Shown here in pieces: positions 1-7,443 of a stretch of DNA of 24,368 nucleotides. The position numbers and the translations under genes were made by a program. Each line of letters begins with the position of its first letter. Within the stretch, counting starts at the first letter, position 1. The DNA is from Dolichospermum compactum NIES-806 (GTDB lineage: Bacteria; Cyanobacteriota; Cyanobacteriia; Cyanobacteriales; Nostocaceae). The DNA is taken from positions 1,814,232 through 1,838,599 of the forward strand of contig NZ_AP018316.1 of the NCBI RefSeq assembly GCF_002368115.1, read 5' to 3'. A model generated the notes under the pieces. The model was given only the letters and a program-made list of their open reading frames with translations, searched no databases and was not told the origin of the DNA.

Positions 1-16
1 TATGGAGTTTTCTCTT

Positions 17-259
17 ATGCCCCCTACCCTAAAAGCGGTCTATCGTAACGGCACATTCATTTTGGAAACAGTCTGTAATTTGCCTGAAGGTTCTGAAGTG
101 GAATTACTCATCCAATCAAGTTCTATTGTTTCACCTCCCATTTCCGATGTAGAAAGCAAACAACGTTTTCTCAAATCTCTAATTTCACGAATGCAGCAAA
201 ATCCAATTCCATTAAATGCACCTCATTTTACACTGGAGATGCTACATGAAGGCTGTTAA
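17..259 (+). CDS. DUF104 (AF2212-like) antitoxin, orphan
   Basis: Short protein of the DUF104/AF2212-like family, which normally acts as the antitoxin of a VapC (PIN-domain) ribonuclease. The hallmark is the N-terminal segment KAVYRNGTF followed by NLPEGSEVELLI, a small beta-barrel typical of the family; the C-terminal half is the helical, toxin-binding part. The start at 17 is preferred over the ATG at 2 because GGAG (4-7) sits 9 bases before it and the family motif begins within a few residues. Its stop overlaps a second ATG (246) by 14 bases, the usual coupling of antitoxin and toxin genes, but that second frame closes after 18 codons. Function is inferred from family and layout. Confidence 0.75.
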   Translation: MPPTLKAVYRNGTFILETVCNLPEGSEVELLIQSSSIVSPPISDVESKQRFLKSLISRMQQNPIPLNAPHFTLEMLHEGC

Positions 260-302
260 TACTAAAATGGTATTTTCTATTTGGAATATAGGCGAAAAAT
301 GA
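246..302 (+). pseudogene. probable remnant of a VapC/PIN toxin gene
   Basis: The frame overlaps the end of the DUF104 gene and reads MKAVNTKMVFSIWNIGEK before a stop. PIN toxins paired with such antitoxins commonly start with a short lead followed by MVFLDTVG, where the Asp is the first metal-binding residue. Here the resemblance ends right after MVF, and the downstream ATPase gene begins at 299, so the toxin body appears deleted at about position 277. This is an inference from position and a short match; it could instead be a chance frame. Confidence 0.35.
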
Positions 303-1744
303 AAATCAAATTCTCAAATTTAGGCGGTATTCAAGAAACAGAGTTAGATTTGCGTTCTCTAACAGTAATTATTGGACCTAATAACTCAAATAAAACCTAT
401 ATTGCCTATTCAATTTATGGTTTGTGGCAGCGTGCCGGACGAACTCTACGTATCCAAGGTAATGAAAAATTAGAGATTAAGCATCAGGAAGATGATACTT
501 GGTCGCTTAAAATAGATAATGACTTGCTTGATTTTTTTATCAGAGATATTGAAACGACAGCAAAAAATTTTAGAAGAAAAACTTTAGAATCATTTTTTCA
601 GGATTCTAGTCGTAAGCTTTTTTCTAAAACATCATTTGAAATGATAATTTCTCGACAAGAAGTGGAAGATGCTATCAATCAATTAATTCAGCAAGATCCA
701 TTTCCTTTGACAGATGGAACCTCCCTGAAAATCAGTCGTAAAGAGGATGTATTGATTTTTACGATTCAACCTGATGATGAGGAAATAACTACAAATCAAA
801 GACCGAATTTTACGGGGGGTTTTCGCCAATTTAATGATAGACCTGATCTAGTGTTTATCTTTAGTGTTAAGCAACTGCTTTTTTATAATACTTTTCCATT
901 TCCTGCTGAACGAAATGCGTTTATAAATACCTATAAGATACTGGAAACCAAAAGATATAGAATTCTTAAACAAAAACAAAGAGAGTCATTCATCAACAGT
1001 ACCTCTGAAGAGACATTTGACTTAGTTAAAGAGTCAATAGATATCCGTTATCCACAACCAGTAGAAGATTTTTTAGATTTTTTATCTGATATAAACCTTC
1101 AAGAAGAAATAGAAAAAGGATATTCAAGTGATAAGAATGAATTTCAAAAGTTAGCAGATGAAATTGAAAACCAACTACAAAATAAAAACAAAACTATCTT
1201 GAAGTTTACTCACTTGGGTGGGACAGAGATAAAAGTTTTAGTGAAAACAGGTTTAGAAATTGACCTATATAACGCTTCCTCTTCTATAAAACAACTTGCA
1301 CCATTACTTTTATATCTAAGATATCGTGCAAGTAAAGGTGATTTCTTGGTAATAGATGAACCAGAGATGAACTTACACCCAGAATCACAAGCAAAGTTAC
1401 TTGAAGCATTATCTATTCTTGTTAATCTTGGTGTGAGAATCTTACTCACAACCCATAGTCCATATATTATGGCACATCTAGATAATTTAGTTAATGGTAA
1501 TCATGAAAATCCTGAAATATTAAAACGTCAATGTTCATATTTATATCTTCAAGATGAAAGAGCATTTTTACCTATTGATCAAGTTAGCGCGTATGAAATG
1601 AAAGATAACAAATTAGTTTCATTGCATGATCCAGATTATGGTATTAGATGGGATACTTTAAGTGATGTTTCTGTAGATATTCAACAAAAGTTTTTTCAAA
1701 TTTATGAAGCAGGACAAGAAAAAGCAGATGAAACAGAAGAATAA
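299..1744 (+). CDS. ABC/SMC-type AAA ATPase, first gene of an ATPase-nuclease cassette
   Basis: An ATPase of the AAA_21/OLD-like group found in many phage-defence modules. Counting from ATG 299 (481 aa): Walker A variant GPNNSNKT (26-33), with Asn where the usual Gly precedes Lys; a FPAER motif (about 202-206); a signature-like NASSSIKQL (325-333); Walker B FLVIDEPE with catalytic Glu354, followed by NLHPE; and the switch His386 in TTHSP. The charged middle part probably forms the coiled-coil insertion. A TTG at 281 would add six residues, but ATG 299 starts directly at the conserved MKIKFSNLGG and has AGG 7 bases upstream. The next gene overlaps its end, which implies translational coupling. 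It has no TOPRIM domain of its own, so the nuclease activity probably comes from its neighbour. Exact subfamily not identified. Confidence 0.85.
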   Translation: MKIKFSNLGGIQETELDLRSLTVIIGPNNSNKTYIAYSIYGLWQRAGRTLRIQGNEKLEIKHQEDDTWSLKIDNDLLDFFIRDIETTAKNFRRKTLESFFQDSSRKLFSKTSFEMIISRQEVEDAINQLIQQDPFPLTDGTSLKISRKEDVLIFTIQPDDEEITTNQRPNFTGGFRQFNDRPDLVFIFSVKQLLFYNTFPFPAERNAFINTYKILETKRYRILKQKQRESFINSTSEETFDLVKESIDIRYPQPVEDFLDFLSDINLQEEIEKGYSSDKNEFQKLADEIENQLQNKNKTILKFTHLGGTEIKVLVKTGLEIDLYNASSSIKQLAPLLLYLRYRASKGDFLVIDEPEMNLHPESQAKLLEALSILVNLGVRILLTTHSPYIMAHLDNLVNGNHENPEILKRQCSYLYLQDERAFLPIDQVSAYEMKDNKLVSLHDPDYGIRWDTLSDVSVDIQQKFFQIYEAGQEKADETEE

Positions 1745-2615
1745 TCTTGCTAAAATTCTCAAAGACAAAAAAGATAAACTCAATTGGCAAAATTTTAATT
1801 TTCTAGAAAATATGCTGGTGTTTAGTACAATGCGTACAATGCCAGGAAGAAATGCTCCACCAGAAAGTGGAGTACATTTTCGGATAACTTTAGATTCTCA
1901 AAATGATGCTATATGTATTTTATTTAAAATAGATAGAGATCATCAGAAAAATGATCCTCTAATAAGAGAGCAAACAGTAAGAAGACCAGATTATATGTCT
2001 CTTTATATTGATTCTAAATCTTGCATTTGCACTATCATTGAAATGAAAGGTACAAGTAGTGATGAATTGAAGCGCGGAATAGATCAAATTGTAAAATTGA
2101 GAGATATTTTAAAAACTGAAATTTATGATCATTTACCCACAAAACTAAAAATTAAATTTCAAGGAATTTTATTAACTCCATTTAATTCAAAAGTTCCCAA
2201 GGAACAAATAGCAGAAGAAGCTGCAAAAGGTTTCATTATTTTACAAATTCAATATAAGAATAAGGCTGAATTATATCCTTATGTTTCTAAGTTAAATGAG
2301 TTAACGGATAAATATAATCATCAAAAAATTACTGAATCAACTACTTTATTCATTGAGGATATTTTAACAACAAGAGCATTACCAAAACGTATACCTGATG
2401 ACTACTATTCTAGCAATTTTCTAGTTGAAAATAATAGAGAAGGAATTTATATCAACTATTTATTACCAAATGACAGCGATTATATAACTTTATTATCGAA
2501 TACAACACTTACCGAAATTAATATGGAGGAAAATGAATACATGAAAGAGATCACAGAAGAATTAAAGTTACTCAATTTAATAGATAGATTAGCAATAAAG
2601 TTTTCAAATAACTAG
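1704..2615 (+). CDS. putative PD-(D/E)XK nuclease partnered with the ATPase
   Basis: A 303-aa protein not recognised by name, but with a clear PD-(D/E)XK nuclease signature counted from ATG 1704: RRPDY with Asp96, then after about 16 residues IIEMKG with Glu113 and Lys115, then a helix RGIDQI with Gln128. This order (D, ExK, downstream Q) is that of many restriction-type endonucleases. The N-terminus is lysine-rich and the C-terminal third (about 200-303) is helical with no motif I can name. The start overlaps the ATPase gene by 41 bases; ATG 1728, overlapping by 17, is an alternative and has AGGA about 13 bases upstream. Strict coupling suggests a two-subunit effector in which the ATPase senses and the nuclease cuts. 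Fold call from motifs; target unknown. Confidence 0.7.
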   Translation: MKQDKKKQMKQKNNLAKILKDKKDKLNWQNFNFLENMLVFSTMRTMPGRNAPPESGVHFRITLDSQNDAICILFKIDRDHQKNDPLIREQTVRRPDYMSLYIDSKSCICTIIEMKGTSSDELKRGIDQIVKLRDILKTEIYDHLPTKLKIKFQGILLTPFNSKVPKEQIAEEAAKGFIILQIQYKNKAELYPYVSKLNELTDKYNHQKITESTTLFIEDILTTRALPKRIPDDYYSSNFLVENNREGIYINYLLPNDSDYITLLSNTTLTEINMEENEYMKEITEELKLLNLIDRLAIKFSNN

Positions 2616-2625
2616 ATATCAAATT

Positions 2626-2808
2626 ATGACAACTAACACAGCTAATAATCAAAGCTTTAACACACTGTTACAAAGATTAGGAAAAGCTTCCGAAAGTCAA
2701 ATTAAATCAGTTTTAACTGAACGTGAAGTAGTACAACCAGAAGCAGAATTAACTCCTGAAGTTATTACTTCTCTTCAACAAAAAATAGGTAATACAGTTT
2801 ATTTGTGA
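2626..2808 (+). CDS. 60-aa protein of unknown function, third gene of the cassette
   Basis: Not recognised. It starts 10 bases after the nuclease stop and ends 13 bases before the stop of the converging TOPRIM gene, so it fills the only space left and is probably co-transcribed with the ATPase and nuclease. The product is mostly polar, with a predicted helical core (about 10-30), a Glu/Val-rich linker (REVVQPEAEL, about 33-42) and a second helix (about 44-56). There is no signal peptide, membrane segment or Cys. No strong ribosome-binding site is visible before the ATG. It could be an accessory or inhibitory subunit of the cassette, or an unrelated small gene. Confidence 0.5.
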   Translation: MTTNTANNQSFNTLLQRLGKASESQIKSVLTEREVVQPEAELTPEVITSLQQKIGNTVYL

Positions 2809-2821
2809 AACCGTGTATATC

Positions 2822-3724
2822 TTATTTAATATTTATTCTCTTTTTAACTAATTCACAAAGTTGTTGAAAATCATCAGGTTGTTCACAAAGTGGCTTTCTT
2901 AATAAATCCTTAACAACAGCATTTGTTGCATCTTTACCAGTTATTCTCTTCCCACTTGTATTTTCCACCTTAAAACATTCATTAACAACAGTAGCTAGTA
3001 GTTGTTTACCTCCCATTAAATCTATCCAATTACCACACCCAATTTCTAAATTTTCCCTCCCTCCATAAAATTTAGCAAGAATTGTATTGAGTTTTCCTTC
3101 AAGAAGATTTATATCAGTGTATTGATATAAATCTTCTTGACGTTGCAAAAACTCTGGTATTTTTGTGGTTAATTTGATAATTGCATCTTCTTTAGTTTTA
3201 AAATCATTAACTTTATCAAAATTCTTAATCCATTTCTTTTTAAATTCTTCTCTACAGCCAACTATGACAGTATTAGCAGCTTCAAAAAAAATTCGCTCAC
3301 GCGCAATCCGTAAAAGACTCTGTTCTATTTTTTGACAATCACAATTAACATAGGAACTTTTCATTAAATAATCTATGGAAAGAAAATAATTTTCAATTTC
3401 TCGTTTCCTCCATATTAATAAATTATTCTTGGTTTCATCTGGAAAATTAGACCATGTACTTTCAACTTCTTCATTAGAACAATGATCTCTATCAATAATG
3501 AAATAGTATTCAGGGTGATGTGGATGAAGAGCCTCTGCTGCACTTCTGATATGAAAAGATGCACCAAGAGGTTTAACATCCACAAAAATATCATTATTAG
3601 TAAAAAGTGTGTTTATAATAAAAGGATCGATTGAATTATCATCCTTACCTTCTACAAATATAACGTGACTAGCTCCTTGTCTTACCTGTTCAGGTTGAAC
3701 ATTAGTTTTAGGTTTAATCATCAT
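2822..3724 (-). CDS. DUF4435/TOPRIM protein, AriB-like effector of a PARIS-type system
   Basis: Second gene of a reverse-strand pair. The TOPRIM signature is clear: IFVEGKDD, with the catalytic Glu near residue 25, then FIIDRD with the acidic DxD pair near residues 78-80, then WRKREIENYFL, the DUF4435 hallmark, near 105-115 (numbered from ATG 3724). In PARIS systems AriB is the TOPRIM nuclease released by the ATPase AriA when a phage anti-restriction protein is sensed; it then cuts a host tRNA. Length (300 aa) and gene order fit AriB. A GTG at 3739 would add five residues and overlap the ATPase stop by 11 bases; ATG 3724 is preferred because GGTGA lies upstream, but the choice is uncertain. 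The substrate here is not known from sequence. Confidence 0.8.
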   Translation of the reverse strand: MMIKPKTNVQPEQVRQGASHVIFVEGKDDNSIDPFIINTLFTNNDIFVDVKPLGASFHIRSAAEALHPHHPEYYFIIDRDHCSNEEVESTWSNFPDETKNNLLIWRKREIENYFLSIDYLMKSSYVNCDCQKIEQSLLRIARERIFFEAANTVIVGCREEFKKKWIKNFDKVNDFKTKEDAIIKLTTKIPEFLQRQEDLYQYTDINLLEGKLNTILAKFYGGRENLEIGCGNWIDLMGGKQLLATVVNECFKVENTSGKRITGKDATNAVVKDLLRKPLCEQPDDFQQLCELVKKRINIK

Positions 3725-3728
3725 TTTA

Positions 3729-4847
3729 TCAATCTTCACCAGATGATAGGAGGATACGTCTATCAGATTCTACAGAAGCAAAAATATCCTCAGAATGAGT
3801 AGCAATAATATATTGGTTGTTTGGTGCAAGTTGATATAAATGATGAATAAATCGGCGATGCCATTCTGCATTAAGATGTAATTCAGGTTCATCAATCAGA
3901 ACTATTCCCGGATAACGAGCGGTATATTTCCAAATCAGAAAAAGAGTTGATATTATCTCTTTTTGTCCAGAACTTAATCCATCAAAAGTAAAAGATGCAC
4001 TACCATTTGTTGGCGTAATTCTAAACTCAATAGTATTATCTGGTGATGGACGTAACTTTTCAATAGTACCAGATGCGTATCGGCTCATTAATTCATTTAA
4101 TGTTTCTATAACTTTCTCCGATTCAGTATCGTCTATATTTTCAAAGAGACCACCTCGACTCATTAATGAACGCAAAATTTCCAGTTTAAATGTGCTGATA
4201 GGAAGCTCTGCTCTGACTCTTTTTAATCTTCTATATGACTTATCTTCAACCATCATTCCTAGTTCTAGACCACCTTCCTGAATTTTTCTATAGCTATGAA
4301 AATAAATAAAATGTGGAAGTAGAACTGGTTCTGGACTCAAACCTACTAACGAATAAAAGAATCTTTCGATATTATCACTCGTATAAAATAACTGAAAATG
4401 TTTTTGAGTTAAGACTTGTTTAAATGCTGAAGTATCAGTATTAGTTTTGAAATTGCCAGTACGAGAAATTTGTAAATTTACGCTGAATTTTTGATGATCA
4501 ACAAAAAAGTCACCACTAATATTTGCATCTTCTTCACCCCCTCTAATTAAGAGGTCAGGAATATTAATAGAAATACCAGGGGAAAGAAATCTATTCAAAG
4601 ATATTTTATCTTGAAATGCCGCTAAAAATAGTAATGCACAAGACTCTAATACTGATGTTTTACCTAGTCCATTACGACTACCCATAACGATGATATCTGG
4701 ATCACCTTTTAGCTGTGGAACTGGAAAATCAAGTTCAATATCATCTAATCCCTTAAAATTTCTGATTTTTAAGTTTCTAATCTTAATAGATTGAGGTTGC
4801 TGATTAGATTGAGTGTGACCTTTATTAATTTCTACTTGATCAGTCAT
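3729..4847 (-). CDS. AAA/ABC-type ATPase, AriA-like sensor of a PARIS-type system
   Basis: A 372-aa SMC/ABC-type ATPase. It has Walker A GSRNGLGKT (56-64), the signature LSSGQ (291-295), Walker B IVLIDEPE with Glu320, the D-loop region LHLNAEWH, and switch His351 in ATHSEDIF. It begins with the IRNFKGLDDIELDF beta-hairpin seen in RecF/SMC-like ATPases. The start ATG has GAGGAA about 6-8 bases upstream. The DUF4435 gene follows with essentially no gap, the two-gene arrangement of PARIS (AriA then AriB), in which the ATPase forms a scaffold that holds the TOPRIM effector inactive. A phage trigger cannot be read from the sequence. Other ATPase-TOPRIM pairs (Gabija, OLD class 2) are less likely because the TOPRIM partner is DUF4435. 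Confidence 0.8.
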   Translation of the reverse strand: MTDQVEINKGHTQSNQQPQSIKIRNLKIRNFKGLDDIELDFPVPQLKGDPDIIVMGSRNGLGKTSVLESCALLFLAAFQDKISLNRFLSPGISINIPDLLIRGGEEDANISGDFFVDHQKFSVNLQISRTGNFKTNTDTSAFKQVLTQKHFQLFYTSDNIERFFYSLVGLSPEPVLLPHFIYFHSYRKIQEGGLELGMMVEDKSYRRLKRVRAELPISTFKLEILRSLMSRGGLFENIDDTESEKVIETLNELMSRYASGTIEKLRPSPDNTIEFRITPTNGSASFTFDGLSSGQKEIISTLFLIWKYTARYPGIVLIDEPELHLNAEWHRRFIHHLYQLAPNNQYIIATHSEDIFASVESDRRILLSSGED

Positions 4848-4998
4848 ACATCAGTTCCTCTTTTCTTTCTATTCTTAGATTAACTAAGATATCCTTGACT
4901 ATTCAACCTCATCTAGAAAATTACTCCAAAAATAAAAATCATTGGCTAAACCACTTATTTTATCTTAGTCTCAATGCTTACATAATCCAATAAGTAAC

Positions 4999-5025
4999 GG
5001 TGGGTTACATTTTTGCTAACCCACC
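4999..5025. repeat. 9-bp inverted repeat (GGTGGGTTA / TAACCCACC)
   Basis: Perfect 9-bp arms with a 9-base loop, lying between the AriA-like gene and the end of the peroxiredoxin gene. It lies 31 bases past the peroxiredoxin stop on the reverse strand and could act as its terminator, although no U-run follows. Similar GGTGGGTTA hairpins are scattered through cyanobacterial genomes, so it may simply be an interspersed repeat. The rest of 4848-5055 is AT-rich with no gene. Confidence 0.6.
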
Positions 5026-5055
5026 CGACAAGGAAATATTTACTGTTATGAAAAC

Positions 5056-5694
5056 CTACTTGTTAGGTTGAGGAGTCATCCGCAAATAAGGTTTAATTTC
5101 TTCATAACCTTTAGGAAACTTGGCTTTGAGGACTTCAGGATCTTTCAAAGATGGGACAATCACCACATCTTCACCATCTTTCCAGTCTGCGGGAGTAGCA
5201 ACACTGTAATTATCAGTTAATTGCAGAGAATCAATGACGCGCAAGATTTCATCAAAATTGCGGCCAGTGCTGGGAGGATAGGTGAAAGAAAGACGGAGTT
5301 TTTTGTTGTTGTCAATTACAAACACAGAACGCACGGTGACAGTCGCCGCTGCGTTGGGGTGAATCATATCATAAAGTTCAGAAACCTTACGATCTGGATC
5401 TGCCAAAATTGGGTAATTGAGAGTGGTACTTTGGGTTTCTTCAATATCACCCACCCAGCCCTTGTGGGATTCTACATCATCAACGCTGAGAGCGATCGCT
5501 TTCACATTGCGTTTGTCAAATTCTGGTTTCAGTTTGGCAACAGTTCCTAATTCGGTGGTGCAAACTGGTGTAAAGTCAGCAGGATGAGAAAATAGTACCA
5601 CCCAGCTATCACCAGCCCAGGTGTAAAAGTCAATTTCTCCATGAGTAGAGGCTTGAGTAAAGTTAGGTACTGTATCACCAAGACGAAGAGTCAT
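5056..5694 (-). CDS. 1-Cys peroxiredoxin (PRDX6 type)
   Basis: Thiol peroxidase that reduces hydrogen peroxide and alkyl hydroperoxides in the cytosol. The 212-aa length and the motif HPADFTPVCTTE place it in the Prx6/1-Cys group. The peroxidatic residue is Cys45, and it is the only cysteine in the protein, so there is no resolving cysteine. The extended C-terminal domain (about 160-212, with TPADWKDGEDVV) is also diagnostic of this group. The ATG is preceded by CAGGGA at a good distance. It stands alone on the reverse strand between the PARIS-like pair and glmM. One HIP1 octamer (5492) lies inside the gene. Confidence 0.95.
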   Translation of the reverse strand: MTLRLGDTVPNFTQASTHGEIDFYTWAGDSWVVLFSHPADFTPVCTTELGTVAKLKPEFDKRNVKAIALSVDDVESHKGWVGDIEETQSTTLNYPILADPDRKVSELYDMIHPNAAATVTVRSVFVIDNNKKLRLSFTYPPSTGRNFDEILRVIDSLQLTDNYSVATPADWKDGEDVVIVPSLKDPEVLKAKFPKGYEEIKPYLRMTPQPNK

Positions 5695-5747
5695 TTAAGA
5701 TTCCCTGTATTTTAAGAAAACATCTATATTCTACCGTAACAGTATGG

Positions 5748-5772
5748 CACAAAAGACCGATTATCCTATCGG
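5748..5772 (-). terminator. possible terminator of glmM
   Basis: On the reverse strand, CCGAT-(6 nt)-ATCGG (5757-5772) is followed by TCTTTTG, 25 bases after the glmM stop. The stem is only 5 bp, so this is a weak candidate. Confidence 0.3.
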
Positions 5773-5796
5773 GCTATCGCGGTTTGCAACAAAATT

Positions 5797-7233
5797 TTAA
5801 GTTAGGTGTTCTTCAACTTTTGCAACTAATTCATTGGTCAAATGGTGGACAAGTTCAGCATTTGCGGCTTCTACCATAACTCTAATTACGGGTTCTGTTC
5901 CCGAAGCTCGCACCAAGATTCTACCATGATCACCCATTGCGACTTCGGCAATAGCGATCGCTTGTTGGACTGGTTGACAAGTTTCCCATCCTAATCGCCG
6001 CTCCCGATCTAATACTCGCACATTCCGTAATATTTGCGGATAGGTTTGGAAACTTTGATCTACCATTTCTCCCAAGGAGAGATTAGCCGCTTTCACCACA
6101 GCAGCAATATGTAAAGCTGTTAATAAGCCATCTCCAGTCATCGCATAATGACTGCAAAGGATATGTCCTGACTGTTCTCCTCCTAACATTCCCCCAGTTT
6201 TCCGCATTTCAGCATGGACATATTGATCACCGACAGCGGTACGAATTAATTTACCGCCTAATTGTTGCCAAGCTCTTTCAAAGCCTAAATTAGCCATAAC
6301 AGTAGAAACTATCAGGTTATCTGGTAATTGTTGCCTTTGTTGTAAATGGCGACCCCACAAGTAAAGAATATAATCGCCATTAACTGATCTACCCGTATTA
6401 TCCACAGCTAAAACCCGATCTGCATCGCCATCAAAAGCAAAACCCATATCGGCTTGATGTTCCTTGACGGCGGCTTGGAGAATATCTAAATGTGTAGAAC
6501 CGCAATTGACATTAATGCGATCGCCATCTGCCTGATTATGTAAACAAATAACCTCCGCACCCATTTCTGTAAATACCGCAGGTGCTAAACCTACCGCCGC
6601 ACCCCAAGCTAAATCTAAAACAATCTTCATGCCTTCGAGAGTCAGTCCAGATGCTAAAGGTGTTTGGATAGACTGGCTATATGTTTTGATTAACTCAGGT
6701 CGGGAATAATGTCTACCGCAATTATTTATGCTCAAATCGGGGGATAATTGACCTCGTAATCCCGCCTCAATTTCGCCTTGTAGGGCTTTAGATAACTTAC
6801 CACCCTCGGCATCAAAGATTTTAATTCCATTGTCTTCTGGAGGATTGTGGCTGGCGGAAATCATGATTCCCCCAATGGCATCGGTGATGCTGGCCAGATA
6901 GGCTACACAAGGTGTAGGACATAATCCCAAATACCACACTTCCAAACCAGCAGCAGTTAAACCGGCGCTCAAAGCCATTGCTAACATATCACTGGAATTT
7001 CGGGAATCTTGTCCCAGAATAATTGGACCGGGAACAGTGACATAATTACGGAGAACAACTCCCGCCCAAAAACCTACTTGTAAAGCCAAAGGTGCATTCA
7101 GCAAGTCTCCCACCTTGCCACGAATGCCATCTGTACCGAATAAAGGGTTGGTTGGTATTAGTATGGAATTTAACATCCAACTATTTTCAACTTCGGAAAT
7201 ATAGCCTTGAGTCCGAGCCATTGATGAAACCAT
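5797..7233 (-). CDS. glmM: phosphoglucosamine mutase GlmM
   Basis: Interconverts glucosamine-6-phosphate and glucosamine-1-phosphate in the cytoplasm, on the route to UDP-GlcNAc for peptidoglycan and lipid A. All four signature loops of the alpha-D-phosphohexomutase family are present: the entry motif LFGTDGIRGKVG, the phospho-serine loop MISASHNPP (catalytic Ser128 from ATG 7233), the metal loop FDGDADR, the sugar-binding GGEQSGH and the phosphate-binding RASGTEPVIRV near the C-terminus. The GlmM subgroup is supported by GTDGIRG at the N-terminus and by length (478 aa, including a roughly 30-residue N-terminal extension). A GTG at 7245 is in frame but overlaps the GGAG that would serve ATG 7233. 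Divergently arranged with ho1. Two HIP1 sites lie inside (5954, 6517). Confidence 0.95.
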   Translation of the reverse strand: MVSSMARTQGYISEVENSWMLNSILIPTNPLFGTDGIRGKVGDLLNAPLALQVGFWAGVVLRNYVTVPGPIILGQDSRNSSDMLAMALSAGLTAAGLEVWYLGLCPTPCVAYLASITDAIGGIMISASHNPPEDNGIKIFDAEGGKLSKALQGEIEAGLRGQLSPDLSINNCGRHYSRPELIKTYSQSIQTPLASGLTLEGMKIVLDLAWGAAVGLAPAVFTEMGAEVICLHNQADGDRINVNCGSTHLDILQAAVKEHQADMGFAFDGDADRVLAVDNTGRSVNGDYILYLWGRHLQQRQQLPDNLIVSTVMANLGFERAWQQLGGKLIRTAVGDQYVHAEMRKTGGMLGGEQSGHILCSHYAMTGDGLLTALHIAAVVKAANLSLGEMVDQSFQTYPQILRNVRVLDRERRLGWETCQPVQQAIAIAEVAMGDHGRILVRASGTEPVIRVMVEAANAELVHHLTNELVAKVEEHLT

Positions 7234-7290
7234 AATTTTAAACACTCCACACAGTCACACAGGAGAATAGCACTTTCTTCAACCATTTTC

Positions 7291-7307
7291 GACGTTAGTG
7301 AAACGTC
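7291..7307. promoter_or_regulatory. inverted repeat GACGTT-N5-AACGTC between glmM and ho1
   Basis: A perfect 6-bp inverted repeat with a 5-base spacer in the 210-base region between two divergent genes. The size and spacing suit a dimeric regulator, but no known cyanobacterial operator consensus was recognised. It could act on either gene. Confidence 0.3.
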
Positions 7308-7443
7308 AAATACACTCATTGCTTAATGATTTTTAATATAAATTCTCATCAAATAGTTCTAATCTAACGTTTTAATGGGGTTTTTTAATCATTGTGGCCA
7401 AAAAACTCCAACAGTTAATTTTTTTACAGTTGAGAATTTTAAT

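Noticed and set aside
299..2615. Assignment of the forward ATPase pair to Gabija or Septu
   Set aside because: There is no TOPRIM domain on the ATPase, no UvrD-type helicase and no HNH motif in the partner; the partner shows a PD-(D/E)XK pattern instead.
5221..5550. 109-codon forward open frame inside the peroxiredoxin gene
   Set aside because: Antisense to a conserved gene; the composition does not resemble a protein family.
7375..7443. Longer N-terminus for heme oxygenase from ATG 7375
   Set aside because: The added 23 residues do not resemble the family, and the start at 7444 puts the heme ligand at the usual position 17.
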